A stretch of DNA of 64,000 bases from NCBI RefSeq assembly GCF_000011065.1, contig NC_004663.1:5332001-5396000 (forward strand). The letters run 5' to 3'. The DNA is from Bacteroides thetaiotaomicron VPI-5482. Its GTDB lineage: Bacteria; Bacteroidota; Bacteroidia; Bacteroidales; Bacteroidaceae. Shown in pieces: positions 10,248 through 19,617 of this stretch (within the stretch, counting starts at the first letter, position 1; each line of letters begins with the position of its first letter). The notes under the pieces were generated by a model that ran no database searches, had not been told where the DNA came from, and saw only the letters and a program-made list of their open reading frames with translations. Both the position numbers and the translations under genes were made by a program.

Positions 10248-12236
10248 ATGAATAAGAATTTTGTAATCTCTCTATTCTTTCTATTAGGGAGTGCTACACT
10301 CTCTGCACAAGTGAAATTGCTTCCGATATTTTCGGATAATATGGTGTTACAGCAACAAACGCAAGCCCCTATATGGGGCGAGTCTAAGCCTAAGAAGAAA
10401 GTAGAAATTACGACCTCATGGGATCAGAAAAAATATACTATTCAGGCTGATGCACAAGGGAAGTGGAGTACGAAAGTTGCTACCCCAGTAGCGGGTGGTC
10501 CTTATAATATTACAATTTCTGATGGTAAAAAGGTGAAGCTTTCTAATGTAATGATTGGTGAAGTTTGGATATGTTCCGGACAATCCAACATGGAAATGCA
10601 GGTAGAAGGTTGGGGTAAGGTGAAGAACTATGAACAGGAGAAAGAAGAGGCAAATAATTATCCTAATATTCGTTTCTTATTGGTAGAAAATGCGATGAGT
10701 CCTACACCTGTTGAGAATATTACAGTAAAAGAGAATGGTTGGCAAGTGTGTACATCAAAGAGTGTAGCGGACTTTTCTGCAGCAGGTTACTTCTTTGGAC
10801 GTGATTTGAATAAATACCGTAATGTGCCAATAGGATTGATTGATACATCTTGGGGAGGAACAATTATAGAAACATGGACCAGTAATGAGGCACTATCCAC
10901 TATACCGAGTATGAAGAAAAGACTCGAAGCATTGGTCGGTTTGCCTGCATCTCAGGAAGGACGCAAGAAAAAGTTTGAAGAAGATGTTGAGACTTGGAAA
11001 GCTGAAGTTGAAAGAATTGACAAGGGGTGTGTTAATGGGGAGGCTATATGGGCAGCTCCTGATTTTAACGATGCGGCATGGAAATCTATGAAAGTTCCAG
11101 GTTTGATGCAAGAACAAGATTTACCAGGATTTAGTGGGCTTGTTTGGTTTAGGAAAACAATTGATATTCCTGCTGGTTGGGCAGGAAAAGATTTGATCTT
11201 GAATTTAGGTGTTATTGATGATAATGATTTTACTTATTTCAATGGTATACAGATAGGACATACAGAAGGATGGATGGCACCTAGAAGCTATAAGATTCCG
11301 AAAGAACTTGTGAAGAAGGGAAAAGCGGTGATTGCTGTACGTGTAATGGATACTGGTGGTACTGGTGGTATCAATGGAAGTCCTGAAAGTATTTCACTTC
11401 ATCTTTCCGATACAGAAGCTATCCAGTTGGCTGGTAATTGGAAATATCAGGTTTCTTTAGATATGAGAGAGGTTGCACCAATGCCTGTTGATATGTCATG
11501 GAATCCGAATTCTCCTACTTTCTTATTTAATGCTATGCTTAATCCACTGATTCCCTATGCTATCAAAGGAGCCATTTGGTATCAGGGAGAATCAAATGCG
11601 GGAGAGGCTTTTCAGTATCGTGATTTAATGCCGTTGATGATTACTGATTGGAGAAATCGCTGGGGATATGATTTTCCTTTCTATATGGTGCAGTTAGCTA
11701 GTTTTACAGCGAAACAAACAGCTCCTGTTGAATCTACTTGGGCGGAATTGAGAGAAGCTCAAACTCGGACTTTACATTTGCAAAATACAGGTATGGCTGT
11801 GGCAATTGATATAGGTGAGGAGTTTGATATTCATCCGAAGAACAAGCAAGAAGTGGGTAGACGCTTGGCATTAGCGGCCCGGGCGCAGACTTATGGCGAG
11901 AAGATTCCTTATTCCGGTCCGATATATAAATCTTATAAGATTGAAGGAAATAAAATTCGTATCTTCTTTGATCATATTGATGGTGGTCTGAAGACGGCGA
12001 ATGGCGAAATGCCGAAAGGATTTACCATTGCTGGTGTAGACCATAAATTTCATTGGGCAGATGCTGTGATCGAAGGAAATACAGTTGTTGTTTCCTCATC
12101 TGAAGTTACCCTCCCGGTTGCAGTACGTTATGCATGGGCTGATTATCCGATATGCAATATGTATAACGGTGCGGATCTGCCAATGTCTCCTTTCCGTACT
12201 GATGATTGGAAAGGTATTACTTATGTCAATAAATAG
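10248..12236 (+). CDS. SASA-family carbohydrate O-acetylesterase (sialate O-acetylesterase-like)
   Basis: This 662-residue secreted esterase has signal peptide ...SATLSAQ. The SGNH-type catalytic residues are visible: nucleophile Ser113 in CSGQSNM, and Asp527/His529 in EEFDIHPKN. A second family block is AIWYQGESNAGE. The core is interrupted by a galactose-binding-like beta-sandwich (about residues 270-390, with VWFRKTIDIPAGWAGKDLIL), as in other Bacteroides SASA enzymes. It removes acetyl groups from sugars in the periplasm or at the surface. The name sialate esterase is inherited from the family; beside mannosidases here the substrate could be another acetylated glycan. Confidence 0.88.
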   Translation: MNKNFVISLFFLLGSATLSAQVKLLPIFSDNMVLQQQTQAPIWGESKPKKKVEITTSWDQKKYTIQADAQGKWSTKVATPVAGGPYNITISDGKKVKLSNVMIGEVWICSGQSNMEMQVEGWGKVKNYEQEKEEANNYPNIRFLLVENAMSPTPVENITVKENGWQVCTSKSVADFSAAGYFFGRDLNKYRNVPIGLIDTSWGGTIIETWTSNEALSTIPSMKKRLEALVGLPASQEGRKKKFEEDVETWKAEVERIDKGCVNGEAIWAAPDFNDAAWKSMKVPGLMQEQDLPGFSGLVWFRKTIDIPAGWAGKDLILNLGVIDDNDFTYFNGIQIGHTEGWMAPRSYKIPKELVKKGKAVIAVRVMDTGGTGGINGSPESISLHLSDTEAIQLAGNWKYQVSLDMREVAPMPVDMSWNPNSPTFLFNAMLNPLIPYAIKGAIWYQGESNAGEAFQYRDLMPLMITDWRNRWGYDFPFYMVQLASFTAKQTAPVESTWAELREAQTRTLHLQNTGMAVAIDIGEEFDIHPKNKQEVGRRLALAARAQTYGEKIPYSGPIYKSYKIEGNKIRIFFDHIDGGLKTANGEMPKGFTIAGVDHKFHWADAVIEGNTVVVSSSEVTLPVAVRYAWADYPICNMYNGADLPMSPFRTDDWKGITYVNK

Positions 12237-12273
12237 TAAGTCTTTATTTAATTAATATATTCAATAATAAACC

Positions 12274-14547
12274 ATGAAGAAACTAGTTTATTTAATTATC
12301 TTCTTTTTGTATTCGACTGTGATGAATGCTCAGCTAAAAGATCTGGTACAGTATGTGAATACGCTACAAGGTACCGATTCTAATTTTGGTTTGAGCTACG
12401 GTAATACTTATCCTACTACAGGTATGCCTTATGGTATGCATATGTGGTCTGCGCAAACAGGTAAAAATGGGGATGGATTTAAGTATATGTATGCTGTTGA
12501 TAAGATTCGTGCTTTTAGCCAATCACATCAATGTAGTCCTTGGGTGAGTGATTATGCTGTATATTCTTTCATGCCGATGGTAGGGGAGCTGGTTGTAAAT
12601 CAAGATGCTCGTGCTACCAAGTTTAGTCACGATAATGAGATAGCTAAACCTCATTATTATAAAGTAACATTCGATAATGGCATTACTACTGAAATGGCTC
12701 CGACTACCCGTGGTGTACATTTACGTTTTTCCTATCCTACTACGGGAGATGCTTATTTGGTACTTGACGGATATACGGATATGAGTGAAATCAAAATTGA
12801 TCCGGCTAAGAGACAAATCTCCGGTTGGGTAAATAATCAACGTTTTGTGAACGATTCAAAATCATTCCGTAATTATTTTGTTGTTCAATTTGATAAACCT
12901 TTCGAAGATTACGGCGTATGGGAAAACCAAAAGGATGAAGTGTTTCCACAGAAATTAGATGGAGCAGGTAAAGGATATGGTGCATTTATTAAATTTAAAA
13001 AAGGCTCGAAGGTTCAGGCTAAAGCAGCTTCCTCATACATAAGTGCAGAGCAGGCTCTGATAACTTTAAATAAAGAACTCGGTAAAGATAAGAATCTGGA
13101 AGTAACGAAAGCACGCGGTCAGAAGACTTGGAATGAAGTATTGAATAGAATTGTAGTTGAAGGATGTACGGACGAACAGATGAAGACTTTCTACTCTTGT
13201 CTTTTCCGTGCTAATTTATTCTCTCGCAAATTTTATGAACGCAAAGAAAATGGTGAACCATATTATTATAGCCCATATAATGGTAAAATTTATGATGGTT
13301 ACATGTATACTGATAATGGATTTTGGGATACATTCCGTTCTCAATTCCCTTTGACAAATATTTTGCATCCAACAATGCAGGGACGTTATATGAATGCTCT
13401 TTTGGCAGCCCAGGAACAATGCGGCTGGTTGCCTTCATGGTCTTCCCCGGGTGAAACAGGAGGAATGTTAGGAAATCATTCTATTTCATTGCTGGCAGAT
13501 GCATGGGCAAAAGGAATTCGTGATTTTGATCCTGAAAAAGCACTGAAGGCTTATGCGCATGAAGCAATGAATAAAGGTCCTTGGGGTGGTGCTAACGGAC
13601 GTGGATTCTGGAAAGAATATTTCCAGTTAGGATATGTTCCTTATCCTGAATCAATGGGTTCTAGTGCACAAACTATGGAATATGCATATGATGATTTCTG
13701 CGGATATCAACTTGCTAAAATGGTTGGAAATAAACATTACCAAGAAGTATTTGCCCGTCAGATGTACAACTATAAAAATGTCTTTGATAAGTCTATCGGA
13801 TTTATGCGTGGAAAGGGTGTTGATGGTAAATGGCAGGAACCATTCGATCCACTGGAATGGGGGGGGCCTTTCTGTGAAGGAAATGCATGGCATTATACAT
13901 GGTCAGTGTTCCATGATGTACAAGGCTTGATTGACTTGTTTGGAAGTGATGAAAAGTTTACTACTAAAATAGATTCTGTATTTACTATTCCTAACATAAT
14001 TAAACCGGGCACTTATGGTGGAGTTATTCATGAAATGAAAGAAATGGAGTTGGCTAATATGGGACAATATGCACACGGAAATCAACCGATTCAACACATG
14101 CCTTATTTGTATTGCTATGCAGGTCAGCCGTGGAAAACTCAATATTGGGTACGTCAGATTGTTGAGAGATTATATAATTCAACAGAAAAAGGTTATCCGG
14201 GTGATGAAGACCAAGGCGGTATGTCTTCATGGTATATTCTGAGCTCATTGGGTATATATGCTGTTTGCCCGGGTACAGATGAATATGTGATTGGCAGCCC
14301 ATTATTTAAGAAGGCTACCATAACTATGGAAAATGGCAATAAGTTTGTGATTGAAGCACCAGAAAACAGTAAAGAAAATTTATATATACAATCAGCTACT
14401 TTGAATGGCAGACTTTTAGATAAAAACTATATCCATTATGATGATATAGCAGAAGGAGGAGTCTTGAAATTTGAAATGGGAAGCCAGCCTAATAAAGAAA
14501 GATGTACTTCGAAGTATGCTGCGCCTTTCTCTTTGTCTAAAGAATAA
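12274..14547 (+). CDS. GH92 alpha-mannosidase, predicted alpha-1,2 type
   Basis: This 757-residue secreted glycosidase (signal ...TVMNAQ) belongs to GH92, calcium-dependent exo-alpha-mannosidases. I see the general acid Glu535 in CEGNAW, the base region Asp644-Glu645-Asp646 in PGDEDQGGMSSW, and His586-Glu587. From memory, the matching residues of the characterised BT3990 are Glu533, Asp642/Asp644 and His584-Glu585, the last pair marking alpha-1,2 specificity, so that specificity is predicted. The usual GNEP motif reads GNQP (Gln604). The gene follows the esterase by 37 bp and is likely in the same operon. Family certain; linkage preference is an inference. Confidence 0.93.
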   Translation: MKKLVYLIIFFLYSTVMNAQLKDLVQYVNTLQGTDSNFGLSYGNTYPTTGMPYGMHMWSAQTGKNGDGFKYMYAVDKIRAFSQSHQCSPWVSDYAVYSFMPMVGELVVNQDARATKFSHDNEIAKPHYYKVTFDNGITTEMAPTTRGVHLRFSYPTTGDAYLVLDGYTDMSEIKIDPAKRQISGWVNNQRFVNDSKSFRNYFVVQFDKPFEDYGVWENQKDEVFPQKLDGAGKGYGAFIKFKKGSKVQAKAASSYISAEQALITLNKELGKDKNLEVTKARGQKTWNEVLNRIVVEGCTDEQMKTFYSCLFRANLFSRKFYERKENGEPYYYSPYNGKIYDGYMYTDNGFWDTFRSQFPLTNILHPTMQGRYMNALLAAQEQCGWLPSWSSPGETGGMLGNHSISLLADAWAKGIRDFDPEKALKAYAHEAMNKGPWGGANGRGFWKEYFQLGYVPYPESMGSSAQTMEYAYDDFCGYQLAKMVGNKHYQEVFARQMYNYKNVFDKSIGFMRGKGVDGKWQEPFDPLEWGGPFCEGNAWHYTWSVFHDVQGLIDLFGSDEKFTTKIDSVFTIPNIIKPGTYGGVIHEMKEMELANMGQYAHGNQPIQHMPYLYCYAGQPWKTQYWVRQIVERLYNSTEKGYPGDEDQGGMSSWYILSSLGIYAVCPGTDEYVIGSPLFKKATITMENGNKFVIEAPENSKENLYIQSATLNGRLLDKNYIHYDDIAEGGVLKFEMGSQPNKERCTSKYAAPFSLSKE

Positions 14548-14588
14548 AGAATCAAAGAATAAAGTTCAATAATACGATCGATTTTATC

Positions 14589-14636
14589 CGAATAGCGAAA
14601 CAGGGTACTATTAGTGGTATTCCTGTTTCTTATTCG
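14589..14636 (+). repeat. Intergenic inverted repeat (hairpin) between the two GH92 genes
   Basis: Arms CGAATAGCGAAACAGG (14589-14604) and CCTGTTTCTTATTCG (14622-14636) pair over ~14 bp with one bulge and a 17-nt loop. No T-run follows, so it looks more like an RNA-processing or stability hairpin within the operon than a terminator. Confidence 0.6.
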
Positions 14637-14665
14637 AAATAGACTCTACTAAAAGAACATCCGGA

Positions 14666-16819
14666 ATGAAACATAAATTCTTATTTATTTTATTATTCTC
14701 TCTTGTTTTAGAAGGAATGGTTACAACACAAGCTGTGGCTGGTGACTATGTCCATCAAGTCAATACGTTGATTGGAACAAAAGGTACCGGACTGACTTCC
14801 GGATATCTTTATCCGGGAGCAACTTATCCTTATGGGATGGTACAATTTACTCCATCTTATTTTTCCAAAAGGTCGGGATTCGTTATCAATCAGTTGAGTG
14901 GTGGTGGTTGTGAACATATGGGAAATTTTCCCACTTTCCCTGTGAAGGGAAAACTGAAAATGTCACCTGATAACATCCTCAACTATCGTATAAATGTATC
15001 TGAAGAAAAAGGACATGCCGGTTATTATGAGGCTATGGTGCAAGAGGATATCAAGGCAAAACTGACAGTGACCGAGCGAACGGGGATGGCTAGTTATGAA
15101 TATCCGGCAGATCAACAGTATGGTACAATAATCATTGGTGGAGGTATTTCTGCAACTCCTATTGAACAAGCAGCAATTGTTATTACTGCCCCGAATAAGT
15201 GTGAAGGTTATGCAGAAGGAGGAAATTTCTGTGGGCTCCGTACTCCGTATAAAGTCTATTTTGTAGCAGAGTTTGATACTGATGCTTTTGAAACCGGTAC
15301 ATGGAAGAGAGAAGAATTGATGCCAAATACAACTTTTGCAGAAGGTGAGTATTCTGGTGTATACTTTACTTTTGATGTAAACAAAAAGAAGAATATTCAA
15401 TATAAGATTGGAGTTTCTTATGTTTCAGTAGAAAATGCACGTGAAAATTTGAAAGCCGAAAATGCAGAATGGGATTTCCAAAAGATACAGAATCAGGCGG
15501 AGGCAAAATGGAATCATTATTTGGGTATGATTGAAGTGGAGGGCACCAATCCCGATCGTACGACCCAATTCTATACACATTTATATCGTTCTTTCATTCA
15601 CCCGAATGTTTGCAGCGATGTGAATGGGGAATATATGGGAGCGGATTTCAGAGTGCATAAGTCACGTTCTAAACACTATACTTCTTTTAGTAATTGGGAT
15701 ACGTATCGTACACAAATTCAATTATTATCCATGCTTGATCCGGAGGTAGCTTCCGATATTGTTATTTCCCATCAATTGTTTGCAGAACAGTCCGGTGGCT
15801 CTTTTCCTCGTTGGGTGATGGCTAATATTGAAACAGGGGTAATGCAGGGAGATCCGACTCCTATTCTGATTGCTAATGCCTATGCTTTCGGAGCTCGTAA
15901 TTATGATCCGAAACCTATCTTTAAGATTATGAGAAAAGGAGCGGAGGAACCGGGTTCTAAGTCGCAAGATGTGGAGACTCGCCCGGGATTGAAGCAATAT
16001 TTGGATAAGGGTTATTATAATGCATCTATTCAATTGGAGTATACCTCAGCAGATTTTGCTATCGGACAGTTTGCATTGCATGCAGTGGGAGATGAATTTG
16101 CCAGTTGGCGTTATTTTCATTTTGCCCGTTCATGGAAGAATTTGTATAATTCGGACACAGGTTGGCTACAATCACGTAATCCGGATGGATCGTGGAAATC
16201 TCTTGGTGAAGACTTTCGTGAATCTACTTATAAGAATTATTTTTGGATGGTGCCTTATGATATTGCCGGTCTGGTAGAAATAATAGGTGGTAAGGAAAAA
16301 GCCGAGAAACGGTTGGATGAATTCTTTACACGCCTGGATGCCGGATATAACGATGCATGGTTTGCTTCCGGTAATGAGCCGAGTTTCCATATACCTTGGA
16401 TATATAATTGGATTGGTCGTCCATACAAAACACAGGAAATCATTAATCGTGTGTTGAATGAGCAATATTCAAGTAAGATAGATGGTCTCCCGGGAAATGA
16501 CGATTTGGGCACAATGGGTGCTTGGTATGTGTTTGCCTGTATCGGGCTTTATCCGGAAATCCCGGGTGTGGGGGGATTTACGGTAAATACTCCAATCTTT
16601 TCATCTGTCAAGGTACATTTGAAAAAAGGTGATATTGTGATAAAGGGAGGTTCAGAAAAGGACATCTATATCAAATCCATGAAACTAAACGGAAAATCAT
16701 ATGAAAGTACATGGATAGACTGGGACCAGCTCAACAGCGGAGCTACTATCGAATACCGTACTTCGGGTAAACCGGACATGAAGTGGGGAGCAAAGGTCGT
16801 TCCACCATCTTTTCCTTAA
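14666..16819 (+). CDS. GH92 family glycosidase (alpha-mannosidase, not the alpha-1,2 motif)
   Basis: This 717-residue secreted GH92 enzyme has signal ...TTQAVAG. Family residues: Glu519 (in FREST, aligned with EGNAW), Glu571 in GNEPSFHIPW, and Asp612/Asp613 in LPGNDDLGTMGAWY. The His-Glu pair seen in the neighbouring GH92 is absent (Phe-Phe at 553-554), so a different linkage or aglycone is expected. It probably works with the first GH92 on a branched mannose-containing glycan. It shares only family-level similarity with its neighbour, so the pair is not a recent duplication. An intergenic hairpin lies between them. Confidence 0.92.
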   Translation: MKHKFLFILLFSLVLEGMVTTQAVAGDYVHQVNTLIGTKGTGLTSGYLYPGATYPYGMVQFTPSYFSKRSGFVINQLSGGGCEHMGNFPTFPVKGKLKMSPDNILNYRINVSEEKGHAGYYEAMVQEDIKAKLTVTERTGMASYEYPADQQYGTIIIGGGISATPIEQAAIVITAPNKCEGYAEGGNFCGLRTPYKVYFVAEFDTDAFETGTWKREELMPNTTFAEGEYSGVYFTFDVNKKKNIQYKIGVSYVSVENARENLKAENAEWDFQKIQNQAEAKWNHYLGMIEVEGTNPDRTTQFYTHLYRSFIHPNVCSDVNGEYMGADFRVHKSRSKHYTSFSNWDTYRTQIQLLSMLDPEVASDIVISHQLFAEQSGGSFPRWVMANIETGVMQGDPTPILIANAYAFGARNYDPKPIFKIMRKGAEEPGSKSQDVETRPGLKQYLDKGYYNASIQLEYTSADFAIGQFALHAVGDEFASWRYFHFARSWKNLYNSDTGWLQSRNPDGSWKSLGEDFRESTYKNYFWMVPYDIAGLVEIIGGKEKAEKRLDEFFTRLDAGYNDAWFASGNEPSFHIPWIYNWIGRPYKTQEIINRVLNEQYSSKIDGLPGNDDLGTMGAWYVFACIGLYPEIPGVGGFTVNTPIFSSVKVHLKKGDIVIKGGSEKDIYIKSMKLNGKSYESTWIDWDQLNSGATIEYRTSGKPDMKWGAKVVPPSFP

Positions 16820-16845
16820 TTAATGAATTATTATAAAGAACAATC

Positions 16846-17979
16846 ATGAAAAGAAAATTTCAACATATAGCTTATTTACTGATGGTTGCAGCAGTGATAA
16901 CTTCCTGTGGAGAGAAGAAGCAAACATCCGAATTCCCCGATTGGGCATGGGCGGATTTTCAACGTCCGGAAGGTATTAACCCAATTGTCTCTCCTGATAC
17001 CACTACTGTTTTTTATTGCCCAATGAGGCAGGATTCGGTAGCATGGGAATCTAGTGATACTTTTAATCCGGCTGCTACAATTTATGATGGTAAAGTGGTT
17101 GTGCTTTACCGGGCAGAAGATAATTCGGCGGTAGGAATTGGTTCACGCACTTCTCGCTTAGGCTATGCTTATTCTGATGATGGTTTGCATTTTAACCGGA
17201 TGACTGTTCCTGTATTTTATCCGGCAGATGATAACCAGAAAGAATTGGAATGGCCAGGGGGGTGTGAAGATCCGCGAGTTGCTGTGACAGAGGATGGCCT
17301 TTATGTAATGCTTTATACACAATGGAATCGTAAGCAGGCCCGTCTTGCCGTAGCTACTTCTCGTGATCTTCAGATATGGGAAAAATATGGTCCGGCTTTT
17401 GCAAAAGCATATGGCGGACGTTTTTTTGATGAATTTTCCAAATCTGCTTCTATTGTCACAAAATTGGTAGATGGCAAACAAGTGATTGCTAAAATTGATG
17501 GAAAATATTGGATGTATTGGGGAGAAAAGTTTGTGAACGTAGCTACTTCCACGGATTTGATTAATTGGGAACCGATGCTTGATGAAAAAGGAGACTTTCT
17601 AAAAGTAATTACTCCTCGTGAAGGTAAATTTGATAGTGACCTGACCGAGTGTGGTCCACCTGCAATTATGACTGATAAAGGTATTTTATTACTTTATAAT
17701 GGTAAGAATAAGTCAGGTGCAGAGGGTGATACATTGTATACTGCTAATTCTTATTGTGCCGGGCAAGCATTATTCGATGCTAAAGATCCGACTAAATTGA
17801 TTGACCGATTGGATAAACCATTCTATATTCCGGAATCAGATTTTGAGAAGAGCGGACAATATCCCGCGGGAACAGTATTTATAGAAGGTTTAGTATTCCA
17901 TAATCAGAAATGGTACTTATATTATGGTTGTGCAGATTCACGTGTAGCAGTTGCTGTGTATGATCCTTTTAAGAAATAA
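16846..17979 (+). CDS. GH130-like glycosidase or mannoside phosphorylase, lipoprotein
   Basis: This 377-residue predicted lipoprotein (lipobox VITSC, Cys21) has a five-bladed beta-propeller pattern. Motifs resembling GH130 are FNPAATIYDGKVVVLYRAED, GSRTSRLGYAYSDDG and GGCEDPR with Asp142 as the likely catalytic acid. GH130 enzymes act on beta-mannosides, by phosphorolysis or hydrolysis; secretion favours a hydrolase because periplasmic phosphate-dependent cleavage is less useful. The next gene starts 6 bp downstream, so it is tightly coupled with the GH43 enzyme. The family call is good; the reaction type is inferred. Confidence 0.8.
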   Translation: MKRKFQHIAYLLMVAAVITSCGEKKQTSEFPDWAWADFQRPEGINPIVSPDTTTVFYCPMRQDSVAWESSDTFNPAATIYDGKVVVLYRAEDNSAVGIGSRTSRLGYAYSDDGLHFNRMTVPVFYPADDNQKELEWPGGCEDPRVAVTEDGLYVMLYTQWNRKQARLAVATSRDLQIWEKYGPAFAKAYGGRFFDEFSKSASIVTKLVDGKQVIAKIDGKYWMYWGEKFVNVATSTDLINWEPMLDEKGDFLKVITPREGKFDSDLTECGPPAIMTDKGILLLYNGKNKSGAEGDTLYTANSYCAGQALFDAKDPTKLIDRLDKPFYIPESDFEKSGQYPAGTVFIEGLVFHNQKWYLYYGCADSRVAVAVYDPFKK

Positions 17980-17985
17980 AATGCA

Positions 17986-19524
17986 ATGAAAAAGATAGGA
18001 CTCTTTTTGTTTGATATTTGTTTTGCATTGCAAATGGTGGCACAAGAACAAAACTACTTCACAAATCCTGTTATTCGGGGAGATGTACCCGATCCTTCTG
18101 TCATTCGGATTGAAGATACATATTATGCTACGGGTACCTCTTCGGAATGGGCGCCTTTTTATCCAATGTTTACCTCGAAGGATCTGGTAAACTGGAAACA
18201 GGTAGGGCATGTTTTTACCAAGCAACCGTCCTGGACTTCTAATTCATTTTGGGCACCAGAATTGTTTTATCATAATAATAAAGTTTACTGTTATTATACT
18301 GCCCGCCAAAAAAGTACCGGGATATCATATATCGGAGTAGCTACGTCTGATTCTCCTTTACATGAATTTACCGATCATGGTCCGATTGTAGAGTATGGGA
18401 AGGAAGCTATCGATGCATTTATTTATGATGATAACGGGCAGTTGTATATCAGTTGGAAAGCTTATGGTTTGGATACGCGTCCGATAGAATTGTTAGGATG
18501 TAAACTGTCCGCTGATGGTTTGCATTTGGATGGTGAACCTTTTACTCTTTTAGTAGATGAAAAGGGAATTGGTATGGAAGGACAGTACCATTTTAAAGAA
18601 GGCGACTACTATTATATAGTATACGCTGCCCATGGATGTTGTGGTCCTTCTAGTGACTATGATGTGTATGTAGCACGTGCAAGGAATTATGGTGGACCTT
18701 ATGAAAAATATTCTGGAAACCCCATTCTTCATGGCGGAGAAGGAGATTATAAATCATGTGGTCATGGTACTGTGGTGAGAACATCTGATGGTCGTATGTT
18801 TTATATGTGTCACGCTTATTTGAAGGGAGATGGTTTCTTTATCGGGCGTCAACCGATTTTGCAAGAAATGGAAATGACGGATGATCATTGGGTGCGTTTC
18901 AAGACTGGGAATTTGGCTATAGCTGAACAGCCTATACCTTTTGTCGGTACAAAGCAAGAGCCTCTTTCGGATTTTGAAGATAATTTTAAGGGGAATCAAT
19001 TGAAAGTTGATTGGACGTGGAATTATCCTTATTCAGATATACACGCTGTGCTAAAGAAAGGAAAGTTATTTTTATCCGGTACTCCAAAGAATAACAATAA
19101 ATATGGTACAGCATTATGTTTACGTCCTCAATCTCCACAGTATAGCTGTGAGACGAAAGTAATAAACACAGGCAAAGGACTGAAAGGATTGACCTTGTAT
19201 GGCGATGATAAAAACCTGATTGCTTGGGGAATTGAAGGAGATAAACTTATTTTGAAAGTGGTGAAAGACGATATTGAGTCAGTACTTTATGATTCAGCTT
19301 TTGCAAGTAAAGAGATATATTTGAAATTGGAAGTTGAACAGGGGTGTATATTCCACTTTTATAAAAGTCTGGATGGAAAAACATGGCAATCTGTGCAGAA
19401 TACCCCTTTCAAGGGTAAATCCTTGATTCGTTGGGATAGAGTGCAGCGTCCGGGATTACTACATTATGGAGATAAGGATGTACCGGCAGAGTTTTCTTAT
19501 TTTAAAATGAAGAATTTAAAATAA
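17986..19524 (+). CDS. GH43 family glycosidase with C-terminal beta-sandwich
   Basis: This 512-residue enzyme has a short signal (...ALQMVAQ). The N-terminal five-bladed propeller (residues ~20-325) has the GH43 catalytic triad: base Asp36 in VPDPS, pKa-modulating Asp143 in IDAFIYDD, and acid Glu198 in GMEGQYH. Residues ~330-512 form a concanavalin-like beta-sandwich (DFEDNFKG...VDWTWNYP), as in GH43 subfamilies with a DUF1349-like domain. GH43 enzymes remove arabinofuranose, xylose, galactose or galactofuranose; the exact sugar cannot be read here. It is likely co-transcribed with the GH92/GH130 genes. Confidence 0.9.
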   Translation: MKKIGLFLFDICFALQMVAQEQNYFTNPVIRGDVPDPSVIRIEDTYYATGTSSEWAPFYPMFTSKDLVNWKQVGHVFTKQPSWTSNSFWAPELFYHNNKVYCYYTARQKSTGISYIGVATSDSPLHEFTDHGPIVEYGKEAIDAFIYDDNGQLYISWKAYGLDTRPIELLGCKLSADGLHLDGEPFTLLVDEKGIGMEGQYHFKEGDYYYIVYAAHGCCGPSSDYDVYVARARNYGGPYEKYSGNPILHGGEGDYKSCGHGTVVRTSDGRMFYMCHAYLKGDGFFIGRQPILQEMEMTDDHWVRFKTGNLAIAEQPIPFVGTKQEPLSDFEDNFKGNQLKVDWTWNYPYSDIHAVLKKGKLFLSGTPKNNNKYGTALCLRPQSPQYSCETKVINTGKGLKGLTLYGDDKNLIAWGIEGDKLILKVVKDDIESVLYDSAFASKEIYLKLEVEQGCIFHFYKSLDGKTWQSVQNTPFKGKSLIRWDRVQRPGLLHYGDKDVPAEFSYFKMKNLK

Positions 19525-19617
19525 AAAGAAAGTAGATGGTGATAAAATTTTTAGTTTATACTATTAAATTATCCCTCATAGTAGATTAACAGTATTTGTA
19601 AAATATAGATTGATAAC

